Source of the DNA: Reyranella sp.
Lineage (GTDB): Bacteria > Pseudomonadota > Alphaproteobacteria > Reyranellales > Reyranellaceae
Length of the DNA: 64,000 bases
Direction: 5' to 3'
NCBI RefSeq assembly: GCF_004297265.1
Contig: NZ_SCUT01000045.1
Coordinates: 62,001-126,000, forward strand
The position numbers and the translations under genes are program-made. Shown in pieces: positions 17,504 through 25,664 of this stretch (the first letter of the stretch is position 1; each line of letters opens with the position of its first letter). Below the pieces are notes generated by a model. That model did not search any database. It was not told the DNA's origin and saw nothing but the letters and a program-made list of their open reading frames with translations.

Positions 17504-18792
17504 TATAAGATCAGGCGTGCGATATAGAACCCGTCGAGGCCGCCGCGGTCGGCCCACATGAAGGGCAGGGTACGGACGTCGCCTCGCGGGGTGATGGCGT
17601 CCTCGAGGCCCGGGAGTTCCGCGGCCGTCACGCGCACGCGTTTTACCTGAGGGTTGCGGACGAGGATGCCGTTGATGCGTTCGACTCCTTCGTCTTCCTG
17701 CAGCGAGCAGACCGCATAGACGAGGGTGCCGCCGGGCTTCAGCATATCGAGGGCGCGCACCAGCAGGCGGTCCTGCGTGACCGTCAGCCGGGCGACGTCC
17801 TCCTCGTCCTTCAGCCAGGCGATGTCGGGATGGCGGCGCAGCGTGCCGGTGCCGGAGCAGGGCGCATCGAGCAGGATGGCGTCGAATTTCTCCGCAGGCG
17901 TCCACTTGCTGGCATCGGCGGTCACGAGTTCGGCAGAGAGGCCGGCGCGCGCGAGGTTTTCGCCGAGGCGCGTCATGCGGCGGGCGGAAATATCGACCGC
18001 CGTCACCTGCGCGCCCGCGGCGCAGAGCTGCATCGTCTTGCCGCCCGGAGCGGCGCAAAGGTCGGCGACGCGCTTGTCGGTGACGTCGCCCAGCAGCCGC
18101 GCGGGCAGGGCGGCGGCGGCATCCTGCACCCACCATGTCCCCTCGGCGAAGCCCGGCAGCTCGGCGATGTGCCCGCCGCTCTTGCGCCGCAGCGTCCCGG
18201 TCGGCAGCGTCTCGGCCTCGAGCTGGGCCGCCCAGTGATCGGCATCGCGGCGGACGGTGATGTCCAGCGGCGCTTCGCTCAGGTGCGCCGAAGCGATGGC
18301 TCGGGTCGCATCCTCGCCATAGGCGTGGATCCAGCTCTCCCACAGCCAGCGCGGCGTGTTGAGGCGGGCCGGGTCGCGGTCCACCAGCAGCTCGTCACCG
18401 TCGCGCGAGATGCGGCGCAGCACGGCGTTGGTCAGGCCCTTCAGATGATGAAGCCCGGCATCCTCGACCAGGCGCACCGAGGTATCGACGGCGGCGTGAG
18501 GCGGCGTGCCGAGGAACATCAGCTGGGCGGCGCCCAGGCGCAGGACCTGGCGGCCGACCGCGTTGGCGCCCTCCAGCGGCTTGGTGATCAGGCCGGACAG
18601 CACGCCTTCGATTTCGCCCAGGTGGCGCAGGGTCGTGGCAAGCAGCAAGCGCACGAAGGCGCGGTCGCGCGGGTCGAGGGCGGCAAAGCCGCGATGCTGG
18701 CTCAGCGCATCGTCGAGCGGCTGGCCCTTGTCGAGGCAGGCCATCAGCACATCGACTGCGGCGCGGCGGGAAGCGAGAGGGGTGGCGTCCAT
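17503..18792 (-). CDS. rsmB: 16S rRNA (cytosine-967-C5)-methyltransferase RsmB
   Basis: 429-residue RNA methyltransferase. An N-terminal NusB-like RNA-binding domain (about residues 5-135, DPRDRAFVRLLLATTLRH) precedes the RsmB/NOP2 SAM-dependent domain with LCAAPGGKT (SAM site), LDAPCSGTG (motif IV Cys) and YAVCSL (catalytic Cys, motif VI). It methylates C967 of 16S rRNA in the cytoplasm. The start is ATG at 18792. It converges on the amidohydrolase gene, with the long inverted repeat touching its stop codon. Confidence 0.93.
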   Translation of the reverse strand: MDATPLASRRAAVDVLMACLDKGQPLDDALSQHRGFAALDPRDRAFVRLLLATTLRHLGEIEGVLSGLITKPLEGANAVGRQVLRLGAAQLMFLGTPPHAAVDTSVRLVEDAGLHHLKGLTNAVLRRISRDGDELLVDRDPARLNTPRWLWESWIHAYGEDATRAIASAHLSEAPLDITVRRDADHWAAQLEAETLPTGTLRRKSGGHIAELPGFAEGTWWVQDAAAALPARLLGDVTDKRVADLCAAPGGKTMQLCAAGAQVTAVDISARRMTRLGENLARAGLSAELVTADASKWTPAEKFDAILLDAPCSGTGTLRRHPDIAWLKDEEDVARLTVTQDRLLVRALDMLKPGGTLVYAVCSLQEDEGVERINGILVRNPQVKRVRVTAAELPGLEDAITPRGDVRTLPFMWADRGGLDGFYIARLIL

Positions 18793-18873
18793 CGTGCGGC
18801 GCTATAGCCGCCGCACGCGCCGTTGTCATCGTCGCCCTGTCTCGGCAGTGTGCCGCCCGAAAGGATTTCCTGC

Positions 18874-20589
18874 ATGAAGAGCGTGAGTTCCTACCTGGGC
18901 GACTGGTGGCGGCTGGTCATTCCCTATTTCCGCTCCGAGGAGCGCTGGATCGCCATCGTCCTGCTGGTGGGCGCGATCGGGCTCACCCTGGCGAGCGTGA
19001 CGGTCAACGTCGCCTTCAGCGAATGGAACCGGCGCTTCTACGACAGCCTGCAGAACAAGGACGAGGCGGCGTTCTGGACCGAGATGGGCAATTTCGGTTG
19101 GATCGCGGCGCTCGCCATCGCCTTCGGCGTGGCGCGCGGGCTGGTCAGTCCCTACCTGCGCCTGCGGTGGCGTCGGTGGCTCACCGGTCACTATCTCGAC
19201 CACTGGCTCGACGGCCGCGGCTACTACCGGATCGAGCTGGAGCGCAAGGTCGACAATGCCGACCAGCGTATCTCCGAGGATCTGCGGCTGCTGGGCTTCT
19301 ACACGATGACGCTGCTGCTGGGCCTGATCAGCGCGGTGGCGACGCTGATTTCGTTCCTGTTCATCCTGTGGCAGCTCTCGGGGCCGATGTCGTTGGCCTT
19401 CATCGGCCTCGACATGGTGATCCCAGGCTACATGGTCTGGGCGGCGCTGATCTACGCCTTCCTCGGCACCTGGCTGGCCAACCTGGTCGGCCGGCGATTG
19501 ATCCCGCTCAACTTCCTGCAGCAGCGCTACGAAGCGAACTTCCGCTTCGGCCTGATGCGGGTGCGCGAGAATGCCGAGGGCATCGCGCTCTATCGCGGCG
19601 AGCCGCGCGAGAACGCGGTGCTCGAGGAACGATTCACCGACGTCTTCAACAATGCCTGGCGCGTGCTGGTGACCGAGATGCAGCTCGTGTTCTACCAGAT
19701 CGGCTACGGCCAGCTCGCGATCATCTTCCCCTATCTCGTGACGGCGCCGCGCTTCTTCGCCGGCGCGATCACCCTGGGCGTCGTGATGCAGACGGCCCAG
19801 GCCTTCGGTCAGGTGCAGACGGCGCTGTCCTTCTTCATCGACAACTACACCAATGTGGCCGAGCTGCGGGCGGTGATGGACCGCTTGAGGGGCCTGCAGA
19901 CCGCGATCGACGAGAAGCCGGCCGAGAACATTGCCGTTACGCCCGAGGCGGGTCGGGCCGATGTCGGCACGAGCGGGCTCGATCTCGCTTTGCCTACCGG
20001 CCAGATCCTGCTCAAGGACCTCGATCTCACCCTGCCGAAGGGGGCCTGGACGCTGATCTCCGGGTCGAGCGGTTCGGGCAAGAGCACGCTGTTCCGGGCG
20101 CTGGCCGGCATCTGGCCGTTCGGGCACGGGCGTGTACTGATCCCGGCCGGCGCGCGCGTCCTGTTCCTGCCGCAGAAGCCCTACATTCCGATCGCCACCC
20201 TGCGCGATGCCGTGAAGTATCCCGACGAAACCTCGACCGCCAACGATGCCGAGATCGTCCAGGCGCTGCAGGCGGCACGGCTCGGCCACCTCACGGGGCG
20301 TCTCGACGAGGAGGCGCACTGGAGCAACATCCTGTCGGGCGGCGAGCAGCAGCGGTTGGCCATCGCGCGGGCGCTGGTCTTCAAGCCCGACTGGCTGTTC
20401 CTCGACGAGGCCACGGCCTCGCTCGACGAGGCCAACGAGGCGGCGGTGTACGGCGTGCTGAAGGAGCGGTTGCCGCAGGCGACCGTCGTCTCGATCGGCC
20501 ACCGCCCGTCGCTGCGCGAGTGGCATGCGAGACGCCTCGACCTGAAGCGGGCGCCGGGCGAGACGGGAACGCTAGACGTCGTGACCTGA
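18874..20589 (+). CDS. ABC transporter ATP-binding protein/permease, YddA/SbmA-BacA type
   Basis: 571-residue half-transporter. The N-terminal membrane domain (about residues 15-320) is the SbmA/BacA-like type, with FSEWNRRFYDSLQNKD after the first helix. The C-terminal ATPase has Walker A SGSSGSGKST, signature LSGGEQQRLAIARAL and Walker B WLFLDEATASLDE. Members include E. coli YddA, mycobacterial Rv1819c and human ABCD-like proteins, moving peptides, cobalamin or acyl compounds. The ATG at 18874 follows AAGGA. The gene is divergent from rsmB, and its 3' end overlaps the convergent unknown gene by 18 bases. Confidence 0.9.
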   Translation: MKSVSSYLGDWWRLVIPYFRSEERWIAIVLLVGAIGLTLASVTVNVAFSEWNRRFYDSLQNKDEAAFWTEMGNFGWIAALAIAFGVARGLVSPYLRLRWRRWLTGHYLDHWLDGRGYYRIELERKVDNADQRISEDLRLLGFYTMTLLLGLISAVATLISFLFILWQLSGPMSLAFIGLDMVIPGYMVWAALIYAFLGTWLANLVGRRLIPLNFLQQRYEANFRFGLMRVRENAEGIALYRGEPRENAVLEERFTDVFNNAWRVLVTEMQLVFYQIGYGQLAIIFPYLVTAPRFFAGAITLGVVMQTAQAFGQVQTALSFFIDNYTNVAELRAVMDRLRGLQTAIDEKPAENIAVTPEAGRADVGTSGLDLALPTGQILLKDLDLTLPKGAWTLISGSSGSGKSTLFRALAGIWPFGHGRVLIPAGARVLFLPQKPYIPIATLRDAVKYPDETSTANDAEIVQALQAARLGHLTGRLDEEAHWSNILSGGEQQRLAIARALVFKPDWLFLDEATASLDEANEAAVYGVLKERLPQATVVSIGHRPSLREWHARRLDLKRAPGETGTLDVVT

Positions 20590-21507
20590 CGAGCGCTCGA
20601 TCGTGAGGCCCGGCACGCGCTCCAGGGCGCGGACGGCCTCCTCGATCGCGCGCGATCTCCAAGCGTCGCGCGCCCACCAGCCGCCGATGTCTATGGACGA
20701 GAAGCCGCCGCCGCGCGCCGGTTCGACGCTGGCGACCCGCACAAGCGAGGTCCCGGGCTGGCCGAGCACGATCGTGCAGGCGGAGGTCGAGAGGTGCCAG
20801 CGCGTGCCCGTCCCGTCGCTCCACAAGGCGAAGCCCCGGGCGCCCAGACCGTGCGCGATCGGGCGCGGCGTATCGAGCAGCTCCGGCGCGTTCAGGCAGC
20901 GATTGGCGATACGAAGCGGGTCGTGCGCGTCGCTTGCCCGCACGTCGTAGCCGACGTTGAACCGCTCGATCCTGCCGGGCGACTGGGCCGCGCGCGCGAC
21001 CTCGTCGTTGGCGGCATGCCACTCGTCCATCCATGGCGCGGCGGCCGCTTCGAGATCGCCCCAGCTCAGGTAGAGCGAGCCGGCGCTGTCGCCGAACGGG
21101 GTGGCCCTCGGCGCACCGTAGAGCGAGAGGCCGATAGGGATGCCGTCGGCCGTCTTCCAGGTGGCGTAGAGGACTACGTGGTCGGGCGAGCTTGCATGAG
21201 GCGAAAGCTCGTCGCGCCGGATCGTCTGCGGGGCGCCGAGGCGCATCACGAGCGGGGCAAAGAGGTTCCGGGCGGGATTGACGGTGGCAGCCAGCTCATA
21301 GGTCACGGTGAGGACCGGCCGGTCGGGCCGCGGTGCCGAAGCCTCCGCCGAGCAGGTCATGAAGCCATAGGCCTCGCCGCAGGGCAGGGCCCGGCTTGCG
21401 TAACTGGTCCCCTCGAAGTCGCGCACCACGGCATCGAAGCGCGTGCCCCAGGGGAAGAAGGCGGCCTTGCCAAGGCGGAAGCCTGTCGCGGTGTCGTCCA
21501 TGGCCAA
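20572..21507 (-). CDS. Hypothetical protein, unrecognised family
   Basis: 311-residue protein that I cannot place. It has no signal peptide, no membrane helix and no repeated motif. Composition is globular with many Trp (SLYLSWGDLEAAAAPW, IDIGGWWARDAW). Single Cys residues (LPCGEAYGFMTC, NRC) are not spaced as a metal site. Codon use looks like the neighbours, supporting a real gene. The start ATG at 21507 leaves 77 bases to the divergent XRE gene. It ends inside the ABC transporter gene (18-base overlap). Function unknown. Confidence 0.65.
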   Translation of the reverse strand: MAMDDTATGFRLGKAAFFPWGTRFDAVVRDFEGTSYASRALPCGEAYGFMTCSAEASAPRPDRPVLTVTYELAATVNPARNLFAPLVMRLGAPQTIRRDELSPHASSPDHVVLYATWKTADGIPIGLSLYGAPRATPFGDSAGSLYLSWGDLEAAAAPWMDEWHAANDEVARAAQSPGRIERFNVGYDVRASDAHDPLRIANRCLNAPELLDTPRPIAHGLGARGFALWSDGTGTRWHLSTSACTIVLGQPGTSLVRVASVEPARGGGFSSIDIGGWWARDAWRSRAIEEAVRALERVPGLTIERSSGHDV

Positions 21508-21584
21508 GAGCCTACGTCATTTCCGCGCGTGCCAGGAGAGAAAGATTACTTGCCTTATATGAAAGTCCAGTCCATCTGGTACGA

Positions 21585-22250
21585 ATGAGCAGATCATCCG
21601 AGCGAATCGCCGAGACGACCCGCGACATCGGCCGACGCCTGCGGGCCGCGCGGACCGGGGCGAGCCTTACCTTGGCGCACGTGGCCGGCCGGGCGGGGGT
21701 TTCCGAGGGCTTCCTGTCGAAGCTCGAGCGCGGTCAGGCGGCGGCCTCGATCGCCAACCTGATCCAGCTTGCCGACGCCCTGGGGCTGGGATTGCACGAG
21801 CTCTTCCCCAGCGAGGCGGCACCGGCCAAGACGATGGTCGCCGTGCACCGGGGCGGCGAGGGCGGGCTGCAGGAGGTGGCGGCGACGGGCTACCGCTGGC
21901 GCCATCTGGGCGGCGGCGCCCCGCTCGATCGCATGGAAGTCTTCCATCTTGTCTTCCCGCGCGCCAAGGGCATGGAGGCGACCGTCTCCCATCCCGGACA
22001 GGAGCACTGCTACGTGCTCTCGGGCGAGGTGCTGTTCCATGTCGGCGACGAACGGCACCTGCTGAAAGCGGGGGACGGCATCCTGATCGATTCGCAGCAG
22101 CCGCATCGCGCCGAGAATGCCGGGCGCGGCCAGGCGCAGGTGCTGATGTCGGTGGCAAAGCCCGCCGATGCGGCCGAGGTGCCGGACTGGTGGCGCCTCT
22201 CGTCTCCGAAACTGAAGGAAGAAAAGCCGAAGGAGGAAAGCAAGCCATGA
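21585..22250 (+). CDS. XRE family transcriptional regulator with C-terminal cupin domain
   Basis: 221-residue regulator. A helix-turn-helix (about residues 12-70; LTLAHVAGRAGVSEGFLSKLERG) is followed by a cupin ligand domain (about 100-190; HPGQEHCYVLSGEVLFHVG). This PuuR-like architecture controls small-molecule catabolism genes. The ATG at 21585 fits the start of the HTH domain, although no good Shine-Dalgarno precedes it. The stop overlaps the next cupin gene by four bases, so the regulator and enzyme form one unit. The C-terminus is rich in Lys and Glu. Confidence 0.88.
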   Translation: MSRSSERIAETTRDIGRRLRAARTGASLTLAHVAGRAGVSEGFLSKLERGQAAASIANLIQLADALGLGLHELFPSEAAPAKTMVAVHRGGEGGLQEVAATGYRWRHLGGGAPLDRMEVFHLVFPRAKGMEATVSHPGQEHCYVLSGEVLFHVGDERHLLKAGDGILIDSQQPHRAENAGRGQAQVLMSVAKPADAAEVPDWWRLSSPKLKEEKPKEESKP

Positions 22251-22732
22251 GCAAACACGTTCCCGACACGGCGGCGGCCAACGCGGCGCTCGGTACCACG
22301 CGCGAGGCGTCGCGGCGCGATCACAAGCCCTACCAGGTGCGCCATCTCGACGAGATCGAGTGGGAGACGATCCGCTGGCCGGGCGAGACCGGCAAGATGC
22401 TGTTCCATCCGCGGCCCGACGACCCGACGCAGCCCAATGCCGGTATCCTGAGACTGGAGCCGGGCGCCTGGCATCCCGAGCACTATCACGGTTTCGCGCA
22501 GGTCTGGCTGGTACTGAAGGGCGACTTCACGATCGACGGCCGCATCTGCACGCCGGGCACGATGCTCTATCACCCCGATCCGCATTTCGAGGGGGAGTTC
22601 AGGACCGAGACCGGCGGCGAGATCCTGATCGTGCAGTATCCCGGCCCGACGACTGGCGAACGGCCGATCTACGCCGGCCGCTTCAACATGGAACAGCGCA
22701 GGTCAGTCGCCGAGGAGCGGGTCGACCTGTAG
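22247..22732 (+). CDS. Cupin domain-containing protein
   Basis: 161-residue single-domain cupin. The first cupin motif is HPEHYHGFAQVWLVLKGDF (two His and a Gln/Glu position for metal binding), and the second is around the segment GTMLYHPDPHFEGEF. The ATG at 22247 overlaps the stop of the XRE-cupin regulator gene (ATGA), with GGAGG 10 bases before. It may be a small dioxygenase, an isomerase or an anti-sigma-like ChrR cupin; the sequence does not decide. Confidence 0.82.
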   Translation: MSKHVPDTAAANAALGTTREASRRDHKPYQVRHLDEIEWETIRWPGETGKMLFHPRPDDPTQPNAGILRLEPGAWHPEHYHGFAQVWLVLKGDFTIDGRICTPGTMLYHPDPHFEGEFRTETGGEILIVQYPGPTTGERPIYAGRFNMEQRRSVAEERVDL

Positions 22733-22735
22733 AAA

Positions 22736-22752
22736 TGGAGTGGCGCGCTCCA
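22736..22752. repeat. Second copy of the GGAGTGGCGCGCTCC palindromic element
   Basis: TGGAGTGGCGCGCTCCA begins 4 bases after the cupin stop and lies before the convergent 2-oxoacid oxidoreductase beta gene. Sixteen bases are identical to 17488-17503. The GGAG/CTCC ends pair, giving a short hairpin that may work as a terminator for both genes. Confidence 0.6.
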
Positions 22753-22767
22753 TTGATACTCAGTGCC

Positions 22768-23823
22768 TCAACGCAGGCTGGCGTTGATCTTGTCGAGCGC
22801 CGAGGTGCCCGGGCAGAGCTCCGGAGCGTTCAGCGTGTTCAGGGGTACGTCGACCGTGTTCAGGTTGGCGTGCAGGTCGCTCGGGGTCGGATCGACGTAG
22901 AGCAGGCCGGTCACGACCTCGCCGGCATGCAGCCCCTCCTGGACGCGCTTGACGGCGGCGACTTTGTCGGACGGATCGTAGTCCTCGCCGAGCTTGCGCA
23001 GGCGCAGGATCGAGCCGTCATGCTGCTGCACGGTCTTCGTGGTGCCTGGATCGTAGGAGGTGGTGATCTCCTCTCGGGTCTCGATGAAGTCGATGCGGTT
23101 CAGCGCCTCGTTATGCTCGCGCACATAGTCGTAGCTCTTGGTTGAGCCCGAATGGTTGTTGAAGGCGACGCAGGGGCTGATCACGTCCAGGAAGGCCGCG
23201 CCCTTGTGCGCCATGGCGGCCTTGATCAGCGGCACGAGCTGATGCTTGTCGCCCGAGAAGGAGCGGCCGACGAAGGTGGCGCCCATGAGGATGGCGAGCG
23301 AAACCATGTCGATGGAGGAATCGGGATTGGAAACGCCCTTCTTGCTGATCGAGCCCTTGTCTGCGGTCGCCGAGAACTGACCCTTGGTGAGGCCGTACAC
23401 GCCGTTGTTCATGACGATGTAGGTCATGTTGACGCCGCGCCGCATGACGTGGGCGAACTGGCCAAGGCCGATCGAGGCCGAATCGCCGTCTCCCGACACG
23501 CCCATGTAGATCAGGTCCCGGTTGGCCAGGTTGGCGCCGGTCATCACCGACGGCATGCGGCCGTGGACGGTGTTGAAGCCGTGGCTCGCACCCACGAAGT
23601 AGGTCGGCGCCTTGGACGAGCAGCCGATGCCCGAGAGCTTGGCGACCTGGTGAGGCAGGATGTCGAGCTCGTAGCAGGCCTGGATGATCGCGGCACTGAT
23701 CGAGTCGTGGCCGCAGCCGGCGCACAGCGTCGAGACGGCGCCCTCGTAATCGCGGCGCGTGAAGCCGGCCTTGTTCTTGACCAGCGAGGGATGGTGGAGG
23801 CGGGGCTTGGCGATGTAGGTCAT
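22768..23823 (-). CDS. korB: 2-oxoacid:acceptor (ferredoxin) oxidoreductase, beta subunit
   Basis: 351-residue thiamine-diphosphate subunit. Visible are LCAGCGHD near the N-terminus (Fe-S or TPP-proximal Cys pair), the TPP/Mg motif GVSGDGDSASIG and NNGVYGLTKGQ. With the alpha subunit it oxidatively decarboxylates a 2-oxoacid (2-oxoglutarate or pyruvate) with CoA and reduces ferredoxin. The ATG at 23823 overlaps the alpha-subunit stop by four bases. It is last in a three-gene operon. The 2-oxoglutarate assignment rests on similarity to KorAB layout and is inference. Confidence 0.9.
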   Translation of the reverse strand: MTYIAKPRLHHPSLVKNKAGFTRRDYEGAVSTLCAGCGHDSISAAIIQACYELDILPHQVAKLSGIGCSSKAPTYFVGASHGFNTVHGRMPSVMTGANLANRDLIYMGVSGDGDSASIGLGQFAHVMRRGVNMTYIVMNNGVYGLTKGQFSATADKGSISKKGVSNPDSSIDMVSLAILMGATFVGRSFSGDKHQLVPLIKAAMAHKGAAFLDVISPCVAFNNHSGSTKSYDYVREHNEALNRIDFIETREEITTSYDPGTTKTVQQHDGSILRLRKLGEDYDPSDKVAAVKRVQEGLHAGEVVTGLLYVDPTPSDLHANLNTVDVPLNTLNAPELCPGTSALDKINASLR

Positions 23824-25664
23824 GACGCGGCCTTGTCGAACGAGACAACCTTGAACTGACCGAGCTTGGTGGCGATGTCGGTCGCGATGAAGCGCGCCGT
23901 GATCGGCGTACCGTCATAGTGCAGGACGGGCACGATCTTGCGCGCGTCGAGCGTGTGTTCGCTGAGCAGCATGGTGCGCAGCTGCGCGTCGCGGTTCTGC
24001 TCGACGACGAAGACGCGGTCGTGCTCGTGGATGAAATCCTCGACGCTTTGCGCGAAGGGGAAGGAGCGCACGCGCAGCGCGTTGACGTGATGGCCCTCGG
24101 CCTCGAGATGGTCGAGCGCCTCGTCCATCGCCGGGCTGGTCGAGCCGAAATAGATCACGCCGAAGCGGGTCGGCTTGGGTGAGGAATAGCGCAGCGGCTG
24201 CGGCGCGATCTTCTTCGCAGTCTCCCACTTCTTCTGCAGCCGCTCCATGTTGCGCACATAGACCGGGCCTTCCTCCGAGTAGCGCGCGAACTCGTCCTTG
24301 GTCGTGCCGCGCGTGAAGTAGGAGCCCTTGGTCGGATGCGTGCCCGGATAGGTGCGGAACGGGATGCCGTCGCCGTCGACGTCGAGGTAGCGGCCGAAGG
24401 TCTTGCCCGCGTCGAGATCCGCGGCGGTCATCACCTTGCCGCGGTCCAGCACGCGGTTCTCGTCCCAGGCGAACGGCTTGCACAGGCGGTGGTTCATGCC
24501 GATGTCGAGATCGGTCATCACGAACACCGGGGTCTGCAGCCGGTCAGCGAGGTCGAGCGCGTCGGCGGTGAACTCGAAGCACTCGCGCGGATCCTCGGGG
24601 AACAGCAGCACGTGCTTGGTGTCGCCGTTGGAAGCGTAGGCGCAGCCCAGCAGGTCCGACTGCTGCGTGCGCGTCGGCATGCCGGTCGAAGGGCCGCCGC
24701 GCTGCACGTTGACCAGCACCGCCGGGACCTCGGCGAAATAGGCGAGGCCGATGAACTCGGTCATCAGGGAGATGCCCGGGCCGGACGTGGCGGTGAAGGA
24801 GCGCGCTCCGTTCCAGGCGGCGCCGATCACCATGCCGATCGAGGCGAGCTCGTCCTCGGCCTGCACGATCGCGTACTTGGCCTTGCCGGTCTCCTTGTCG
24901 TGCCGGAACTTCTTGCAATGGCTCTGGAAGGCCTCGGCCAGCGACGAGGACGGCGTGATCGGATACCAGGCACAGACCGTGGCCCCGCCATAGACGGCGC
25001 CCAGCGCGGCCGCGCTGTTGCCCTCGACGAAGATGCGGTCGCCGACATTGTCGGCATGCTGCACCTTGAGCTTCACCAGGTCCGGGTCGACATGCTGCTT
25101 CACCCAGTCACGGCCGAGATTCATCGCCTTGACGTTGGAGTCGATCAGCTTCTCCTTGCCCTTGAACTGTTCGCTGAACAGCCGCTGGATCTGTTTCTCG
25201 TCGATGTCGAGCAGCACCGAAAGGGCGCCGACATAGATGATGTTCTTGAAGAGCTGGCGCTGGCGGGCGTCGGTGTAGGTGGCATTGGTGATCGCCGTCA
25301 GCGGTACGCCGATCACGTTGATGTCCTCGCGGAACATCGACGACGGCATCGGCTTGGTCGAATCGTAGAACAGGTAGCCGCCGGGCGTGATCTCCTTCAC
25401 GTCCTCGGCCCAGGTCTGCGGGTTCATGGCGACCATCATGTCGACGCCGCCGCGCCGGCCGAGATAACCCTTCTCGGTAACGCGCACCTCGTACCAGGTC
25501 GGCAGGCCCTGGATGTTCGAGGGGAAGATGTTGCGCGGGCTGACGGGCACGCCCATGCGCAGGATCGACCGGGCGAAGAGTTCGTTGGCCGAGGCCGATC
25601 CGGATCCGTTGACGTTCGCGAACTTGACGACGAAGTCGTTAACGGCGGCTATTGCTTGTGGCAT
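23820..25664 (-). CDS. korA: 2-oxoacid:acceptor (ferredoxin) oxidoreductase, gamma-alpha fusion subunit
   Basis: 614-residue subunit. The N-terminal third (about residues 1-190) is the gamma domain, with GSGSASANELFARSILRMG and a GVDMMVAMNPQT segment. The rest is the pyrimidine-binding alpha domain starting at CAWYPITPSSSLAE, followed by TSGPGISLMTEF. This gamma-alpha fusion is typical of aerobic and microaerobic KorA proteins. Its start (25664) overlaps the reductase gene by 16 bases, and its stop overlaps korB by 4, so the complex is made in fixed order. Confidence 0.92.
   Translation of the reverse strand: MPQAIAAVNDFVVKFANVNGSGSASANELFARSILRMGVPVSPRNIFPSNIQGLPTWYEVRVTEKGYLGRRGGVDMMVAMNPQTWAEDVKEITPGGYLFYDSTKPMPSSMFREDINVIGVPLTAITNATYTDARQRQLFKNIIYVGALSVLLDIDEKQIQRLFSEQFKGKEKLIDSNVKAMNLGRDWVKQHVDPDLVKLKVQHADNVGDRIFVEGNSAAALGAVYGGATVCAWYPITPSSSLAEAFQSHCKKFRHDKETGKAKYAIVQAEDELASIGMVIGAAWNGARSFTATSGPGISLMTEFIGLAYFAEVPAVLVNVQRGGPSTGMPTRTQQSDLLGCAYASNGDTKHVLLFPEDPRECFEFTADALDLADRLQTPVFVMTDLDIGMNHRLCKPFAWDENRVLDRGKVMTAADLDAGKTFGRYLDVDGDGIPFRTYPGTHPTKGSYFTRGTTKDEFARYSEEGPVYVRNMERLQKKWETAKKIAPQPLRYSSPKPTRFGVIYFGSTSPAMDEALDHLEAEGHHVNALRVRSFPFAQSVEDFIHEHDRVFVVEQNRDAQLRTMLLSEHTLDARKIVPVLHYDGTPITARFIATDIATKLGQFKVVSFDKAAS

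Noticed and set aside
24785..24800. Third copy of the GGAGCGCGCTCC palindrome
   Set aside because: It lies within the korA coding region and lacks the GTGGC centre shared by the other two copies, so chance is likelier.
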